The notes beneath the pieces were generated by a model, which was given only the letters and a program-made list of their open reading frames with translations, did not search any database and was not told where the DNA came from. DNA of 64,000 nucleotides from Apoderus coryli (lineage: Eukaryota > Arthropoda > Insecta > Coleoptera > Attelabidae): positions 39,982 through 103,981 of the forward strand of contig CAJVRQ020000085.1 in the NCBI GenBank assembly GCA_911728435.2, in the 5' to 3' direction. A program made the translations under genes and the position numbers. Below are positions 26,801 to 39,600 of the stretch, piece by piece (position 1 is the stretch's first letter; each line of letters begins with the position of its first letter).

Positions 26801-29800
26801 TCTCACTTAGAATTTAAAAGTAAATTTTGTTAGTGAAAATAAGTTAGATTAAGCGTAAATAAGCAATTTTGAACGTATTAGAGCGTTTTGTTACTAAAAT
26901 TTTGTTATTTAGAATTAAACGTTTCAAATGGCTCCCAAAAAGCTCTTTTCTCACTTAGAAATTAAAAGTAAATTTTATTAGTCAAAAGAAATTAGATTAA
27001 GCATAAAAAAGCAAATTAGAACGAATTAGAGCGTTTTGTTACTAAAATTTTGTTATTTAGAATTAAACTTTTCAAATGGCACCCAAAAAGCTGTTTTCTC
27101 ACTTAGAAATTAAAAGTAAATTTTATTAGTCAAAAGAAATTAGATTAAGCATAAAAAAGCAAATTAGAACGAATTAGAGCGTTTTGTTACTAAAATTTTG
27201 TTATTTAGAATTAAACGTTTCAAATGGCTCCCAAAAAGCTGTTTTCTCACTTAGAAATTAAAAGTAAATTTTATTAGTCAAAAGAAATTAGATTAAGCAT
27301 AAAAAAAGCAAATTAGAACGAATTAGAGCGTTTTGTTACTAAAATTTTGTTATTTAGAATTAAACTTTTCAAATGGCTCCCAAAAAGCTGTTTTCTCACT
27401 TGGAATTTAGAAGTAAATTTTATTAGTCTAAAGAAATTAGATTAAGCATAAAAAAGCAAATTAGAACGATTTAGAGCGTTTTGTTACTAAAATTTTGTTA
27501 TTTAGAATTAAACTTTTCAAATGGCTCCCAAAAAGCTGTTTTCTCACTTAGAATTTAAAAGTAAATTTTATTAGTGAAAATAAGTTAGATTAAGCGTAAA
27601 TAAGCAATTTACAACGAATTAGAGCGTTTTGTTACTAAAATATTGTTATTTAGAATTAAACGTTTCAAATAGCTCCCAAAAAGCTGTTTTCTCACTTAGA
27701 AATTAAAAGTAAATTTTATTAGTCTAAAGAAATTAGATTAAGCATAAAAAAGCAAATTAGAACGATTTAGAGCGTTTTGTTACTAAAATTTTGTTATTTA
27801 GAATTAAACGTTTCAAATGGCTCCCAAAAAGCTGTTTTCTCACTTAGAAATTAAAAGTAAATTTTATTAGTCAAAAGAAATTAGATTAAGGATAAAAAAG
27901 CAAATTAGAACGAATTAGAGCGTTTTGTTACTAAAATTTTGTTATTTAGAATTAAACTTTTCAAATGGCTCCCAAAAAGCTGTTTTCTCACTTGGAATTT
28001 AGAAGTAAATTTTATTAGTCTAAAGAAATTAGATTAAGCATAAAAAGCAAATTAGAACGATTTAGAGCGTTTTGTTACTAAAATTTTGTTATTTAGAATT
28101 AAACTTTTCAAATGGCTCCCAAAAAGCTGTTTTCTCACTTAGAATTTAAAAGTAAATTTTATTAGTGAAAATAAGTTAGATTAAGCGTAAATAAGCAATT
28201 TACAACGAATTAGAGCGTTTTGTTACTAAAATATTGTTATTTAAAATTAAACGTTTCAAATAGCTCCCAAAAAGCTGTTTTCTCACTTAGAAATTAAAAG
28301 TAAATTTTATTAGTCTAAAGAAATTAGATTAAGCATAAAAAAGCAAATTAGAACGATTTAGAGCGTTTTGTTACTAAAATTTTGTTATTTAGAATTAAAC
28401 TTTTCAAATGGCTCCCAAAAAGCTGTTTTCTCACTTGGAATTTAGAAGTAAATTTTATTAGTCTAAAGAAATTAGATTAAGCATAAAAAAGCAAATTAGA
28501 ACGATTTAGAGCGTTTTGTTACTAAAATTTTGTTATTTAGAATTAAACTTTTCAAATGGCTCCCAAAAAGCTGTTTTCATACTTAGAATTTAAAAGTAAA
28601 TTTTATTAGTGAAAATAAGTTAGATTAAGCGTAAATAAGCAATTTAGAACGAATTAGAGCGTTTTGTTACTAAAATATTGTTATTTAGAATTAAACGTTT
28701 CAAATAGCTCCCAAAAAGCTGTTTTCTCACTTAGAAATAAAAAGTAAATTTTATTAGTCTAAAGAAATTAGATTAAGCATAAAAAAGCAAATTAGAACGA
28801 TTTAGCGCGTTTTGTTACTAAAATTTTGTTATTTAGAATTAAACGTTCAAATGGCTCCCAAAAAGCTGTTTTCTCACTTAGAATTTAAAAGTAAATTTTA
28901 TTAGTGAAAATAAGTTAGATTAAGCGTAAATAAGCAATTTAGAACGAATTAGAGCGTTTTGTTACTAAAATATTGTTATTTAGAATTAAACGTTTCAAAT
29001 AGCTCCCAAAAAGCTGTTTTCTCACTTAGAAATAAAAAGTAAATTTTATTAGTCTAAAGAAATTAGATTAAGCATAAAAAAGCAAATTAGAACGATTTAG
29101 CGCGTTTTGTTACTAAAATTTTGTTATTTAGAATTAAACTTTTCAAATGGCTCCCAAAAAGCTGTTTTCTCACTTAGAAATTAAAAGTAAATTTTATTAG
29201 TCAAAAGAAATTAGATTAAGCATAAAAAAGCAAATTAGAACGAATTAGAGCGTTTTGTTACTAAAATTTTGTTATTTAGAATTAAACTTTTCAAATGGCT
29301 CCCAAAAAGCTGTTTTCATACTTAGAATTTAAAAGTAAATTTTATTAGTGAAAATAAGTTAGATTCAGCGTAAATAAGCAATTTACAACGAATTAGCGCG
29401 TTTTGTTACTAAAATTTTGTTATTTAGAATTAAACGTTCAAATGGCTCCCAAAAAGCTGTTTTCTCACTTAGAATTTAAAAGTAAATTTTATTAGTGAAA
29501 ATAAGTTAGATTAAGCGTAAATAAGCAATTTACAACGAATTAGCGCGTTTTGTTACTAAAATTTTGTTATTTAGAATTAAACGTTCAAATGGCTCCCAAA
29601 AAGCTGTTTTCTCACTTAGAAATTAAAAGTAAATGTTATTAGTCAAAAGAAATTAGATAAAGCATAAAAAAGCAAATTAGAACGAATTAGAGCGTTTTGT
29701 TACTAAAATTTTGTTATTTAGAATTATACGTTCAAATGGCTGCCAAAAAGCTGTTTTCTCACTTAGAATTTAAAAGTAAATTTTATTAGTGCAAATAAGT

Positions 29801-32094
29801 TAGATTAAGCGTAAATAAGCAATTTACAACGAATTAGCGCGTTTTGTTACTAAAATTTTGTTATTTAGAATTAAACGTTCAAATGGCTGCCAAAAAGCTG
29901 TTTTCTCACTTAGAATTTAAAAGTAAATTTTATTAGTGAAAATAAGTTAGATTAAGCATAAATAAGCAATTTAGAACGTATTAGAGCGTTTTGTTACTAA
30001 AATTTTGTTATTTAGAATTAAACGTTTCAAATGGCTCCCAAAAAGCTGTTTTCTCACTTAGAAATTAAAAGTAAATTTTATTAGTCAAAAGAAATTAGAT
30101 TAAGCATAAAAAAGCAAATTAGAACGAATTAGAGCGTTTTGTTACTAAAATTTTGTTATTTAGAATTAAACTTTTCAAATGGCTCCCAAAAAGCTGTTTT
30201 CTCACTTAGAAATTAAAAGTAAATTTTATTAGTCAAAAGAAATTAGATTAAGCATAAAAAAGCAAATTAGAACGAATTAGAGCGTCTTGTTACTAAAATT
30301 TTGTTATTTAGAATTAAACTTTTCAAATGGCTCCCAAAAAGCTGTTTTCTCACTTGGAATTTAGAAGTAAATTTTATTAGTGAAAATAAGTTAGATTAAG
30401 AGTAAATAAGCAATTTAGAACGAATTAGCGCGTTTTGTTACTAAAATTTTGTTATTTAATATTCAACGTTCAAATGGCTGCCAAAAAGCTGTTTTCTCAC
30501 TTAGAATTTAAAAGTAAATTTTATTAGTGAAAATAAGTTAGATTAAGCGTAAATAAGCAATTTACAACGAATTAGCGCGTTTTGTTACTAAAATTTTGTT
30601 ATTTAGAATTAAACTTTTCAAATGGCTCCCAAAAAGGTGTTTTCACACTTAGAATTTAAAAGTAAATTTTATTAGTGAAAATAAGTTAGATTAAGCGTAA
30701 ATAAGCAATTTACAACGAATTAGCGCGTTTTGTTACTAAAATTTTGTTATTTAGAATTAAACGTTCAAATGGCTCCCAAAAAGCTGTTTTCTCACTTAGA
30801 ATTTAAAAGTAAATTTTATTAGTGAAAATAAGTTAGATTAAGCGTAAATAAGCAATTTAGAACGTATTAGAGCGTTTTGTTACTAAAATTTTGTTATTTA
30901 GAATTAAACGTTTCAAATGGCTCCCAAAAAGCTCTTTTCTCACTTAGAAATTAAAAGTAAATTTTATTAGTCAAAAGAAATTAGATTAAGCATAAAAAAG
31001 CAAATTAGAACGAATTAGAGCGTTTTGTTACTAAAATTTTGTTATTTAGAATTAAACTTTTCAAATGGCTCCCAAAAAGCTGTTTTCTCACTTAGAAATT
31101 AAAAGTAAATTTTATTAGTCAAAAGAAATTAGATTAAGCATAAAAAAGCAAATTAGAACGAATTAGAGCGTTTTGTTACTAAAATTTTGTTATTTAGAAT
31201 TAAACTTTTCAAATGGCTCCCAAAAAGCTGTTTTCTCACTTGGAATTTAGAAGTAAATTTTATTAATCTAAAGAAATTAGATTAAGCATAAAAAAGCAAA
31301 TTAGAACGATTTAGAGCGTTTTGTTACTAAAATTTTGTTATTTAGAATTAAACTTTTCAAATGGCTCCCAAAAAGCTGTTTTCTCACTTAGAAATTAAAA
31401 GTAAATTTTATTAGTCAAAAGAAATTAGATTAAGCATAAAAAAGCAAATTAGAACGAATTAGAGCGTTTTGTTACTAAAATTTTGTTATTTAGAATTAAA
31501 CTTTTCAAATGGCTCCCAAAAAGCTGTTTTCTCACTTGGAATTTAGAAGTAAATTTTATTAGTCTAAAGAAATTAGATTAAGCATAAAAAAGCAAATTAG
31601 AACGATTTAGAGCGTTTTGTTACTAAAATTTTGTTATTTAGAATTAAACTTTTCAAATGGCTCCCAAAAAGCTGTTTTCTCACTTAGAATTTAAAAGTAA
31701 ATTTTATTAGTGAAAATAAGTTAGATTAAGCGTAAATAAGCAATTTACAACGAATTAGAGCGTTTTGTTACTAAAATTTTGTTATTTAGAATTAAACTTT
31801 TCAAATGGCTCCCAAAAAGCTGTTTTCTCACTTAGAATTTAAAAGTAAATTTTATTAGTGAAAATAAGTTAGATTAAGCGTAAATAAGCAATTTACAACG
31901 AATTAGCGCGTTTTGTTACTAAAATTTTGTTATTTAGAATTAAACGTTCAAATGGCTGCCAAAAAGCTGTTTTCTCACTTAGAATTTAAAAGTAAATTTT
32001 ATTAGTGAAAATAAGTTAGATTAAGCGTAAATAAGCAATTTAGAACGTATTAGAGCGTTTTGTTACTAAAATTTTGTTATTTAGAATTAAACGT

Positions 32095-35000
32095 TTCAAA
32101 TGGCTCCCAAAAAGCTGTTTTCTCACTTAGAAATTAAAAGTAAATTTTATTAGTCAAAAGAAATTAGATTAAGCATAAAAAAGCAAATTAGAACGAATTA
32201 GAGCGTTTTGTTACTAAAATTTTGTTATTTAGAATTAAACTTTTCAAATGGCTCCCAAAAAGCTGTTTTCTCACTTAGAAATTAAAAGTAAATTTTATTA
32301 GTCAAAAGAAATTAGATTAAGCATAAAAAAGCAAATTAGAACGATTAGAGCGTTTTGTTACTAAAATTTTGTTATTTAGAATTAAACGTTTCAAATGGCT
32401 CCCAAAAAGCTGTTTTCTCACTTAGAAATTAAAAGTAAATTTTATTAGTCAAAAGAAATTAGATTAAGCATAAAAAAGCAAATTAGAACGAATTAGAGCG
32501 TCTTGTTACTAAAATTTTGTTATTTAGAATTAAACTTTTCAAATGGCTCCCAAAAAGCTGTTTTCTCACTTGGAATTTAGAAGTAAATTTTATTAGTGAA
32601 AATAAGTTAGATTAAGAGTAAATAAGCAATTTAGAACGAATTAGCGCGTTTTGTTACTAAAATTTTGTTATTTAATATTGAACGTTCAAATGGCTGCCAA
32701 AAAGCTGTTTTCTCACTTAGAATTTAAAAGTAAATTTTATTAGTGAAAATAAGTTAGATTAAGCGTAAATAAGCAATTTACAACGAATTAGCGCGTTTTG
32801 TTACTAAAATTTTGTTATTTAGAATTAAACTTTTCAAATGGCTCCCAAAAAGGTGTTTTCACACTTAGAATTTAAAAGTAAATTTTATTAGTGAAAATAA
32901 GTTAGATTCAGCGTAAATAAGCAATTTACAACGAATTAGCGCGTTTTGTTACTAAAATTTTGTTATTTAGAATTAAACGTTCAAATGGCTCCCAAAAAGC
33001 TGTTTTCTCACTTAGAATTTAAAAGTAAATTTTATTAGTGAAAATAAGTTAGATACAGCATAAAAAAGCAAATTAGAACGAATTAGAGCGTTTTGTTACT
33101 AAAATTTTGTTATTTAGAATTATACGTTCAAATGGCTGCCAAAAAGCTGTTTTCTCACTTAGAATTTAAAAGTAAATTTTATTAGTGAAAATAAGTTAGA
33201 TTAAGCGAAAATAAGCAATTTACAACGAATTAGCGCGTTTTGTTACTAAAATTTTGTTATTTAGAATTAAACGTTCAAATGGCTGCCAAAAAGCTGTTTT
33301 CTCACTTAGAATTTAAAAGTAAATTTTATTAGTGAAAATAAGTTAGATTAAGCATAAATAAGCAATTTAGAACGTATTAGAGCGTTTTGTTACTAAAATT
33401 TTGTTATTTAGAATTAAACGTTTCAAATGGCTCCCAAAAAGCTGTTTTCTCACTTAGAAATTAAAAGTAAATTTTATTAGTCAAAAGAAATTAGATTAAG
33501 CATAAAAAAGCAAATTAGAACGAATAGAGCGTTTTGTTACTAAAATTTTATTATTTAGAATTAAACTTTTCAAATGGCTCCCAAAAAGCTGTTTTCTCAC
33601 TTAGAAATTAAAAGTAAATTTTATTAGTCAAAAGAAATTAGATTAAGCATAAAAAAGCAAATTAGAACGAATTAGAGCGTTTTGTTACTAAAATTTTGTT
33701 ATTTAGAATTAAACGTTTCAAATGGCTCCCAAAAAGCTGTTTTCTCACTTAGAAATTAAAAGTAAATTTTATTAGTCAAAAGAAATTAGATTAAGCATAA
33801 AAAAGCAAATTAGAACGAATTAGAGCGTCTTGTTACTAAAATTTTGTTATTTAGAATTAAACTTTTCAAATGGCTCCCAAAAAGCTGTTTTCTCACTTGG
33901 AATTTAGAAGTAAATTTTATTAGTGAAAATAAGTTAGATTAAGAGTAAATAAGCAATTTAGAACGAATTAGCGCGTTTTGTTACTAAAATTTTGTTATTT
34001 AGAATTGAACGTTCAAATGGCTGCCAAAAAGCTGTTTTCTCACTTAGAATTTAAAAGTAAATTTTATTAGTGAAAATAAGTTAGATTAAGCGTAAATAAG
34101 CAATTTACAACGAATTAGCGCGTTTTGTTACTAAAATTTTGTTATTTAGAATTAAACTTTTCAACTGGCTCCCAAAAAGGTGTTTTCACACTTAGAATTT
34201 AAAAGTAAATTTTATTAGTGAAAATAAGTTAGACTAAGCGTAAATAAGCAAATTAGAACGAATTAGAGCGTTTTGTTACTAAAATTTTGTTAGTTAGATT
34301 TAAACTTTTCAAATGGCTCCCAAAAAGCTGTTTTCATACTTAGAATTTAAAACTAAATTTTATTAGTGAAAATAAGTTAGATTAAGCGTAAATAAGCAAT
34401 TTACAACGAATTAGCGCGTTTTGTTACTAAAATTTTGTTATTTAGAATTAAACGTTCAAATGGCTCCCAAAAAGCTGTTTTCTCACTTAGAATTTAAAAG
34501 TAAATTTTATTAGTGAAAATAAGTTAGATTAAGCGTAAATAAGCAATTTAGAACGTATTAGAGCGTTTTGTTACTAAAATTTTGTTATTTAGAATTAAAC
34601 GTTTCAAATGGCTCCCAAAAAGCTCTTTTCTCACTTAGAAATTAAAAGTAAATTTTATTAGTCAAAAGAAATTAGATTAAGCATAAAAAAGCAAATTAGA
34701 ACGAATTAGAGCGTTTTGTTACTAAAATTTTGTTATTTAGAATTAAACTTTTCAAATGGCTCCCAAAAAGCTGTTTTCTCACTTAGAAATTAAAAGTAAA
34801 TTTTATTAGTCATAAGAAATTAGATTAAGCATAAAAAAGCAAATTAGAACGAATTAGAGCGTTTTGTTACTAAAATTTTGTTATTTAGAATTAAACGTTT
34901 CAAATGGCTCCCAAAAAGCTGTTTTCTCACTTAGAAATTAAAAGTAAATTTTATTAGTCAAAAGAAATTAGATTAAGCATAAAAAAGCAAATTAGAACGA

Positions 35001-36389
35001 ATTAGAGCGTTTTGTTACTAAAATTTTGTTATTTAGAATTAAACTTTTCAAATGGCTCCCAAAAAGCTGTTTTCTCACTTGGAATTTAGAAGTAAATTTT
35101 ATTAGTCTAAAGAAATTAGATTAAGCATAAAAAAGCAAATTAGAACGATTTAGAGCGTTTTGTTACTAAAATTTTGTTATTTAGAATTAAACTTTTCTAA
35201 TGGCTCCCAAAAAGCTGTTTCCTCACTTAGAATTTAAAAGTAAATTTTATTAGTGAAAATAAGTTAGATTAAGCGTAAATAAGCAATTTACAACGAATTA
35301 GAGCGTTTTGTTACTAAAATTTTGTTATTTAGAATTAAACTTTTCAAATGGCTCCCAAAAAGCTGTTTTCTCACTTAGAATTTAAAAGTAAATTTTATTA
35401 GTGAAAATAAGTTAGATTAAGCGTAAATAAGCAATTTACAACGAATTAGCGCGTTTTGTTACTAAAATTTTGTTATTTAGAATTAAACGTTCAAATGGCT
35501 GCCAAAAAGCTGTTTTCTCACTTAGAATTTAAAAGTAAATTTTATTAGTGAAAATAAGTTAGATTAAGCGTAAATAAGCAATTTAGAACGTATTAGAGCG
35601 TTTTGTTACTAAAATTTTGTTATTTAGAATTAAACGTTTCAAATGGCTCCCAAAAAGCTGTTTTCTCACTTAGAAATTAAAAGTAAATTTTATTAGTCAA
35701 AAGAAATTAGATTAAGCATAAAAAAGCAAATTAGAACGAATTAGAGCGTTTTGTTACTAAAATTTTGTTATTTAGAATTAAACTTTTCAAATGGCTCCCA
35801 AAAAGCTGTTTTCTCACTTAGAAATTAAAAGTAAATTTTATTAGTCAAAAGAAATTAGATTAAGCATAAAAAAGCAAATTAGAACGAATTAAAGCGTTTT
35901 GTTACTAAAATTTTGTTATTTAGAATTAAACTTTTCAAATGGCTCCCAAAAAGCTGTTTTCTCACTTGGAATTTAGAAGTAAATTTTATTAGTGAAAATA
36001 AGTTAGATTAAGAGTAAATAAGCAATTTAGAACGAATTAGCGCGTTTTGTTACTAAAATTTTGTTATTTAGAATTAAACGTTCAAATGGCTGCCAAAAAG
36101 CTGTTTTCTCACTTAGAATTTAAAAGTAAATTTTATTAGTGAAAATAAGTTAGATTAAGCATAAATAAGCAATTTAGAACGTATTAGAGCGTTTTGTTAC
36201 TAAAATTTTGTTATTTAGAATTAAACGTTTCAAATGGCTCCCAAAAAGCTGTTTTCTCACTTAGAAATTAAAAGTAAATTTTATTAGTCAAAAGAAATTA
36301 GATTAAGCATAAAAAAGCAAATTAGAACGAATTAGAGCGTTTTGTTACTAAAATTTTGTTATTTAGAATTAAACTTTTCAAATGGCTCC
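32095..36389 (+). repeat. Large duplicated satellite block, copy 1 (contains the insertion site)
   Basis: This block matches 42695-46990 at a constant offset of 10,600-10,601 bp. Shared rare markers include TTCAACTGGCT (34161 and 44762), GTCATAAGAAAT (34810 and 45411), GAACGAATAGAGCG (near 33520 and 44121), AAACTAAATTTT and TTTCTAATGGCTCCC. Only a handful of differences were noticed over about 4.3 kb. Subtracting the retroelement and its extra target copy (5,728 bp) gives a true satellite spacing of 4,873 bp, or 33 monomers. Confidence 0.85.
36385..36389 (+). repeat. Left target-site duplication GCTCC
   Basis: The five satellite bases immediately before the 5' LTR are repeated immediately after the 3' LTR at 42113-42117. 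Five base pairs is within the usual range for BEL/Pao elements. The site lies in the GC-richest box of the monomer (ATGGCTCCC). Confidence 0.95.
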
Positions 36390-36619
36390 TGTTGTGAATT
36401 TGTTCATACCGTATTACATGGTTTTGCGAATTGTTCTCCCGGTATTTTGATATGGTTTGTTGAGTTGTCAAAATATTGGAATGTAATGTCAATTATTAGA
36501 AAATAAAGTCAGTGATTGTACAAAAAAGTAAACTAATATTGTGTACCTACGTAGTTGTTCTCTAACAAAGGATTTACAGACGACGTATTCTACATTCGGT
36601 GAATGTAGGATTTGCAACA
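36390..36619 (+). repeat. 5' LTR of the BEL/Pao element (230 bp)
   Basis: It begins TGTTGTGAATTTG and ends TTTGCAACA, with TGTTG and CAACA as a perfect 5-bp terminal inverted repeat. It matches the 3' LTR at every position but one: T at 36613 against C at 42106. It contains an AATAAA hexamer at 36502-36507, an 8-bp palindrome CTACGTAG at 36547-36554, and an 8-bp stem (36590-36597 with 36601-36608, loop GGT) close to its 3' end. It should supply the element's RNA polymerase II promoter, but no convincing TATA box is visible, so U3/R/U5 limits are not assigned. Confidence 0.97.
36590..36608 (+). promoter_or_regulatory. 8-bp stem-loop near the LTR 3' end
   Basis: CTACATTC (36590-36597) and GAATGTAG (36601-36608) are exact reverse complements around a 3-nt loop. 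The same structure is at 42083-42101 in the 3' LTR. It lies 11 bp inside the LTR terminus and would be in the RNA leader just upstream of the primer site. A role in reverse transcription or integration is only a possibility. Confidence 0.5.
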
Positions 36620-36621
36620 TT

Positions 36622-36639
36622 TGGTGACCCCGACGTGAT
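36622..36639 (+). promoter_or_regulatory. Primer binding site, complementary to tRNA-Trp 3' end
   Basis: TGGTGACCCCGACGTGAT starts two bases (TT) after the 5' LTR. TGG pairs with the CCA tail of the primer tRNA. The following 15 bases match, from memory, the complement of the acceptor and T-arm end of eukaryotic tRNA-Trp, the primer also used by avian sarcoma-leukosis retroviruses. Minus-strand DNA synthesis would start here. Confidence 0.88.
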
Positions 36640-36672
36640 CCTTTGTGAAATTTCGACATTCGAAATCATTTG
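36640..36672 (+). other. Short gag leader of the retroelement
   Basis: Only 33 bases separate the primer site from the first in-frame ATG. No additional motif is visible. The codon just upstream of that ATG (36670) is TTG, and there is no stop between it and the coding region, but ATG is the expected start in an animal element. Confidence 0.6.
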
Positions 36673-39600
36673 ATGATGGAACGACTGCTAAAGGAGAAAG
36701 ATATGTACATGAAATCGTTTAATCGATATTATGATGAGATTGACCGAGAACTGAAGACATCGAAACCGAATATCATCGATATACAAGGAACTATGAGAAG
36801 TTTAACAGGTACATTTGAACTATTAAGCCAAAATAGTACGAAAATCTTTGATACTATGTTAGACGATGACGCATATAATGATAAAATTGATGATATTAAA
36901 ACTATTTTCGATGATATAACAAAACAGTTTTATACTTTGCAAGTAAAAGTAGATATATATTCAAATGAAACACAATCAGATGTGTCTAATACAAATCGAC
37001 GTCGTCATTTAAAATTACCCACTATTGAGTTTAAGAAATTTAGTGGAGAAATTAAAGATTGGTTAGCATTTTGGAGCCAATTTTCTAGAATTCATGAGGA
37101 CGATGAAATTGAAAATGAAGATAAATTCAACTATCTTATACAGGCCACAGTTCAAAAATCTAAAGCACGACAACTTATTGAAAGCTATCCATGTTCATCT
37201 GGAAATTACGAAAAGGTCGTTGAAAGTTTGAAAAGTAGATTTGGCAGAAAAGATTTGTTAGTTGAATTTTATGTTCGAGAACTTTTGAAATTAGTGTTAA
37301 ATAACCTTCAAGAAAAACCAAAATTGAATGTCTTATATGATAATATGTCTACACAGATAAGAGCTTTAGAAACATTAGGGGTAACAACTGAAACATGCGC
37401 TGCTATTTTATATCCATTGGTAGAATCTTGTCTTCCTGAAGATCTACTACGAGTTTGGCAACGTAGTGATGTATTTGCCATAGAAAATTCATTGCAAGAT
37501 CAACTTGAGAATATAATGCGATTTTTAAAACGAGAAGTCGAAAATGAAGAGAGAATATCACTAGCTACTTCAGGATTTGGTTTGTTAAGAACGAGGAAAC
37601 ACGAAATTCATTCACAAACAAATTCCGTTCCAACTGCATCAGGTATGATCAATCAAAATCGACAATATTGTATATTTTGTAAGAAAGATCATGCCAATGA
37701 TAAGTGCGAAGAAGCAGCGAAAATGACGTTCGCAGAACGAAAGAAGATATCATCATCAAAAGGATGTTGTCACCTATGTTTGAAATTTGGGCATATTGCT
37801 AGAAAATGTAGATCAGCAAACAAACTGGAATGTAATAGATGTAAAGGTAAACATGTTACATTAATGTGTCCTTCTGAAGAAAATATTAGAGAAACACAAT
37901 TTTCTATTGAAAATTTGTCAAACCAAACATGTAATCAAGTATTTTTACAGACTTTGGTAGTTAATCTTCAAGGAAATAATATTACATCCAGAAAAGTTCG
38001 TGTTCTGTTTGATACAGGATCACAGAGATCATATATTTTAAAGAAAACTGCTACTGAATTAGGATATCAATCAATAAGAGAAGAAGAACTAGTTCATGGC
38101 CTGTTTGGGGGCTACCAGTCTGATGTGGTATCTCATTTATGTTATAGAATTAAACTTAATAACGTTGATAATACATACACATGTTCTTTAGAAGCATTGG
38201 ATCAAAATGTTATTTGTGGCAGCATTACATCTTTTCAAAAAGATTCTTGGAAGAGTGAGTTGAATTGTTATGGAGTAACTATTTCTGATATACCTGATAG
38301 TCCTATAGAGATTCTTCTAGGAGTTGACGTATGTGGTAGATTATTTACTGGTAAGCAATATGTCTTGAATTGTGGCCTTGTTGCTTTAGAAACCAAACTT
38401 GGTTGGACATTAATGGGTAAAATTATTTCAAAACAAAATACATTTTCTTCACTGACAACTACGTCTCTTCATTGTAAAGATATACCAATTTCCGACTTAT
38501 GGAAACTTGATGTCATTGGTATTTCGGATCCAGCTATCGAAAGAACCAGAAAAGAAACGGAAGAAGTTGTGAAAGATTATTTTATTCAAACTCTTACCCG
38601 ATCTGATGATGGTCGATATGAAGTAAGTTTACCATGGATTTCTGGTCATTTTCCGTTACCCAGAAATTTTTATTTAGCTCAGAAAAGGTTAGAAAATGTA
38701 AAGAAGAAAATTGTGAGAAATGGATATTTAAATGATTATCATCAAGTCTTTAAAGATTGGATTGATGAGAAAATAATTGAGGAAGTTCCTGTAGAAGAAA
38801 TTAATCTAGAGTCTCATTATTTACCACATCATCCGGTTGTAAAACTCAGCAGTGTCACAACAAAAATCAGACCAGTTTTCGATGCATCTGCAAAACAGAA
38901 TTCATCATCACCTTCCTTGAATCAATGTCTAGAAAAGGGATTAAATTTAATTGAGTTAATTCCTTCCATGCTAATTAGATTTCGTCTCAAGAGAATTGGT
39001 GTGATAGCTGACATTCGAAAAGCTTTTCTGCAAATAAGTGTACTTGCTCACGATAGAAATTTTCTACGATTCCTCTGGTACGATGACCACGATCAAATTG
39101 TCCATTACCGTCATACGAGAGTTGTTTTTGGTGCAACTTGTAGTCCTTTTCTACTGGGTGCTGTTATTGAGTATCATCTAAAGCAAGCCTTAGAAAATTC
39201 CAAATACACCAGAACAATAATAAAGCAATTGATGCGTAGTTTTTATGTCGATAATTGCGTAACCAGCTTTGACGATGATGATGATTTGAGAAATTTCATT
39301 AAAGAAACAACTAATGTGATGGCAGATGGTCAATTCGATTTACGATTATGGGAGTATACACGAGATTGTTCAGACAATGATGAAATGACTTCAGTTTTAG
39401 GATTAATGTGGAATAAATATTTAGATACATTAAGATTATGTTTGGAAAAGGCTAGTTCACAGAGTTTCGAAAAGGTGACAAAGAAGGTAATATTATCAGC
39501 AGCCAATAGAATTTTCGATCCTATAGGTGTCATCTGTCCAGTATTGTTATGTCCAAAATTGCTATTACAAAAGACATGTCTGTTAAATTTAAATTGGAAT

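Larger units (their letters stand above)
10105..36389 (+). repeat. Right satellite array, part 1 (up to the retroelement)
   Basis: About 178 head-to-tail monomers, reverse-complementary to the left array. One common type counted base by base is 148 bp with 36 G or C (24% GC). The conserved core is AAATGGCTCCCAAAAAGCTG, followed by TTTTCTCACTTAGAA. Three recurring classes are visible: one with GTGAAAATAAGTTAGATT and GCGTAAATAAGCAATTT; one with GTCAAAAGAAATTAGATT and GCATAAAAAAGCAAATT; and one with AAAATATTGTTATTTAG followed by AAATAGCTCCC. They are arranged in repeating orders (higher-order repeats). No gene, promoter or RNA feature is seen. Confidence 0.97.

Noticed and set aside
36613..36613. 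Using the single LTR difference to give an age in years
   Set aside because: The host, its substitution rate and the base-call accuracy are unknown; one difference in 230 bp supports only 'recent'.
36670..36672. TTG as the start codon of gag-pol
   Set aside because: An in-frame ATG follows immediately at 36673 and another at 36676; non-ATG initiation is not expected in an animal element without further evidence.
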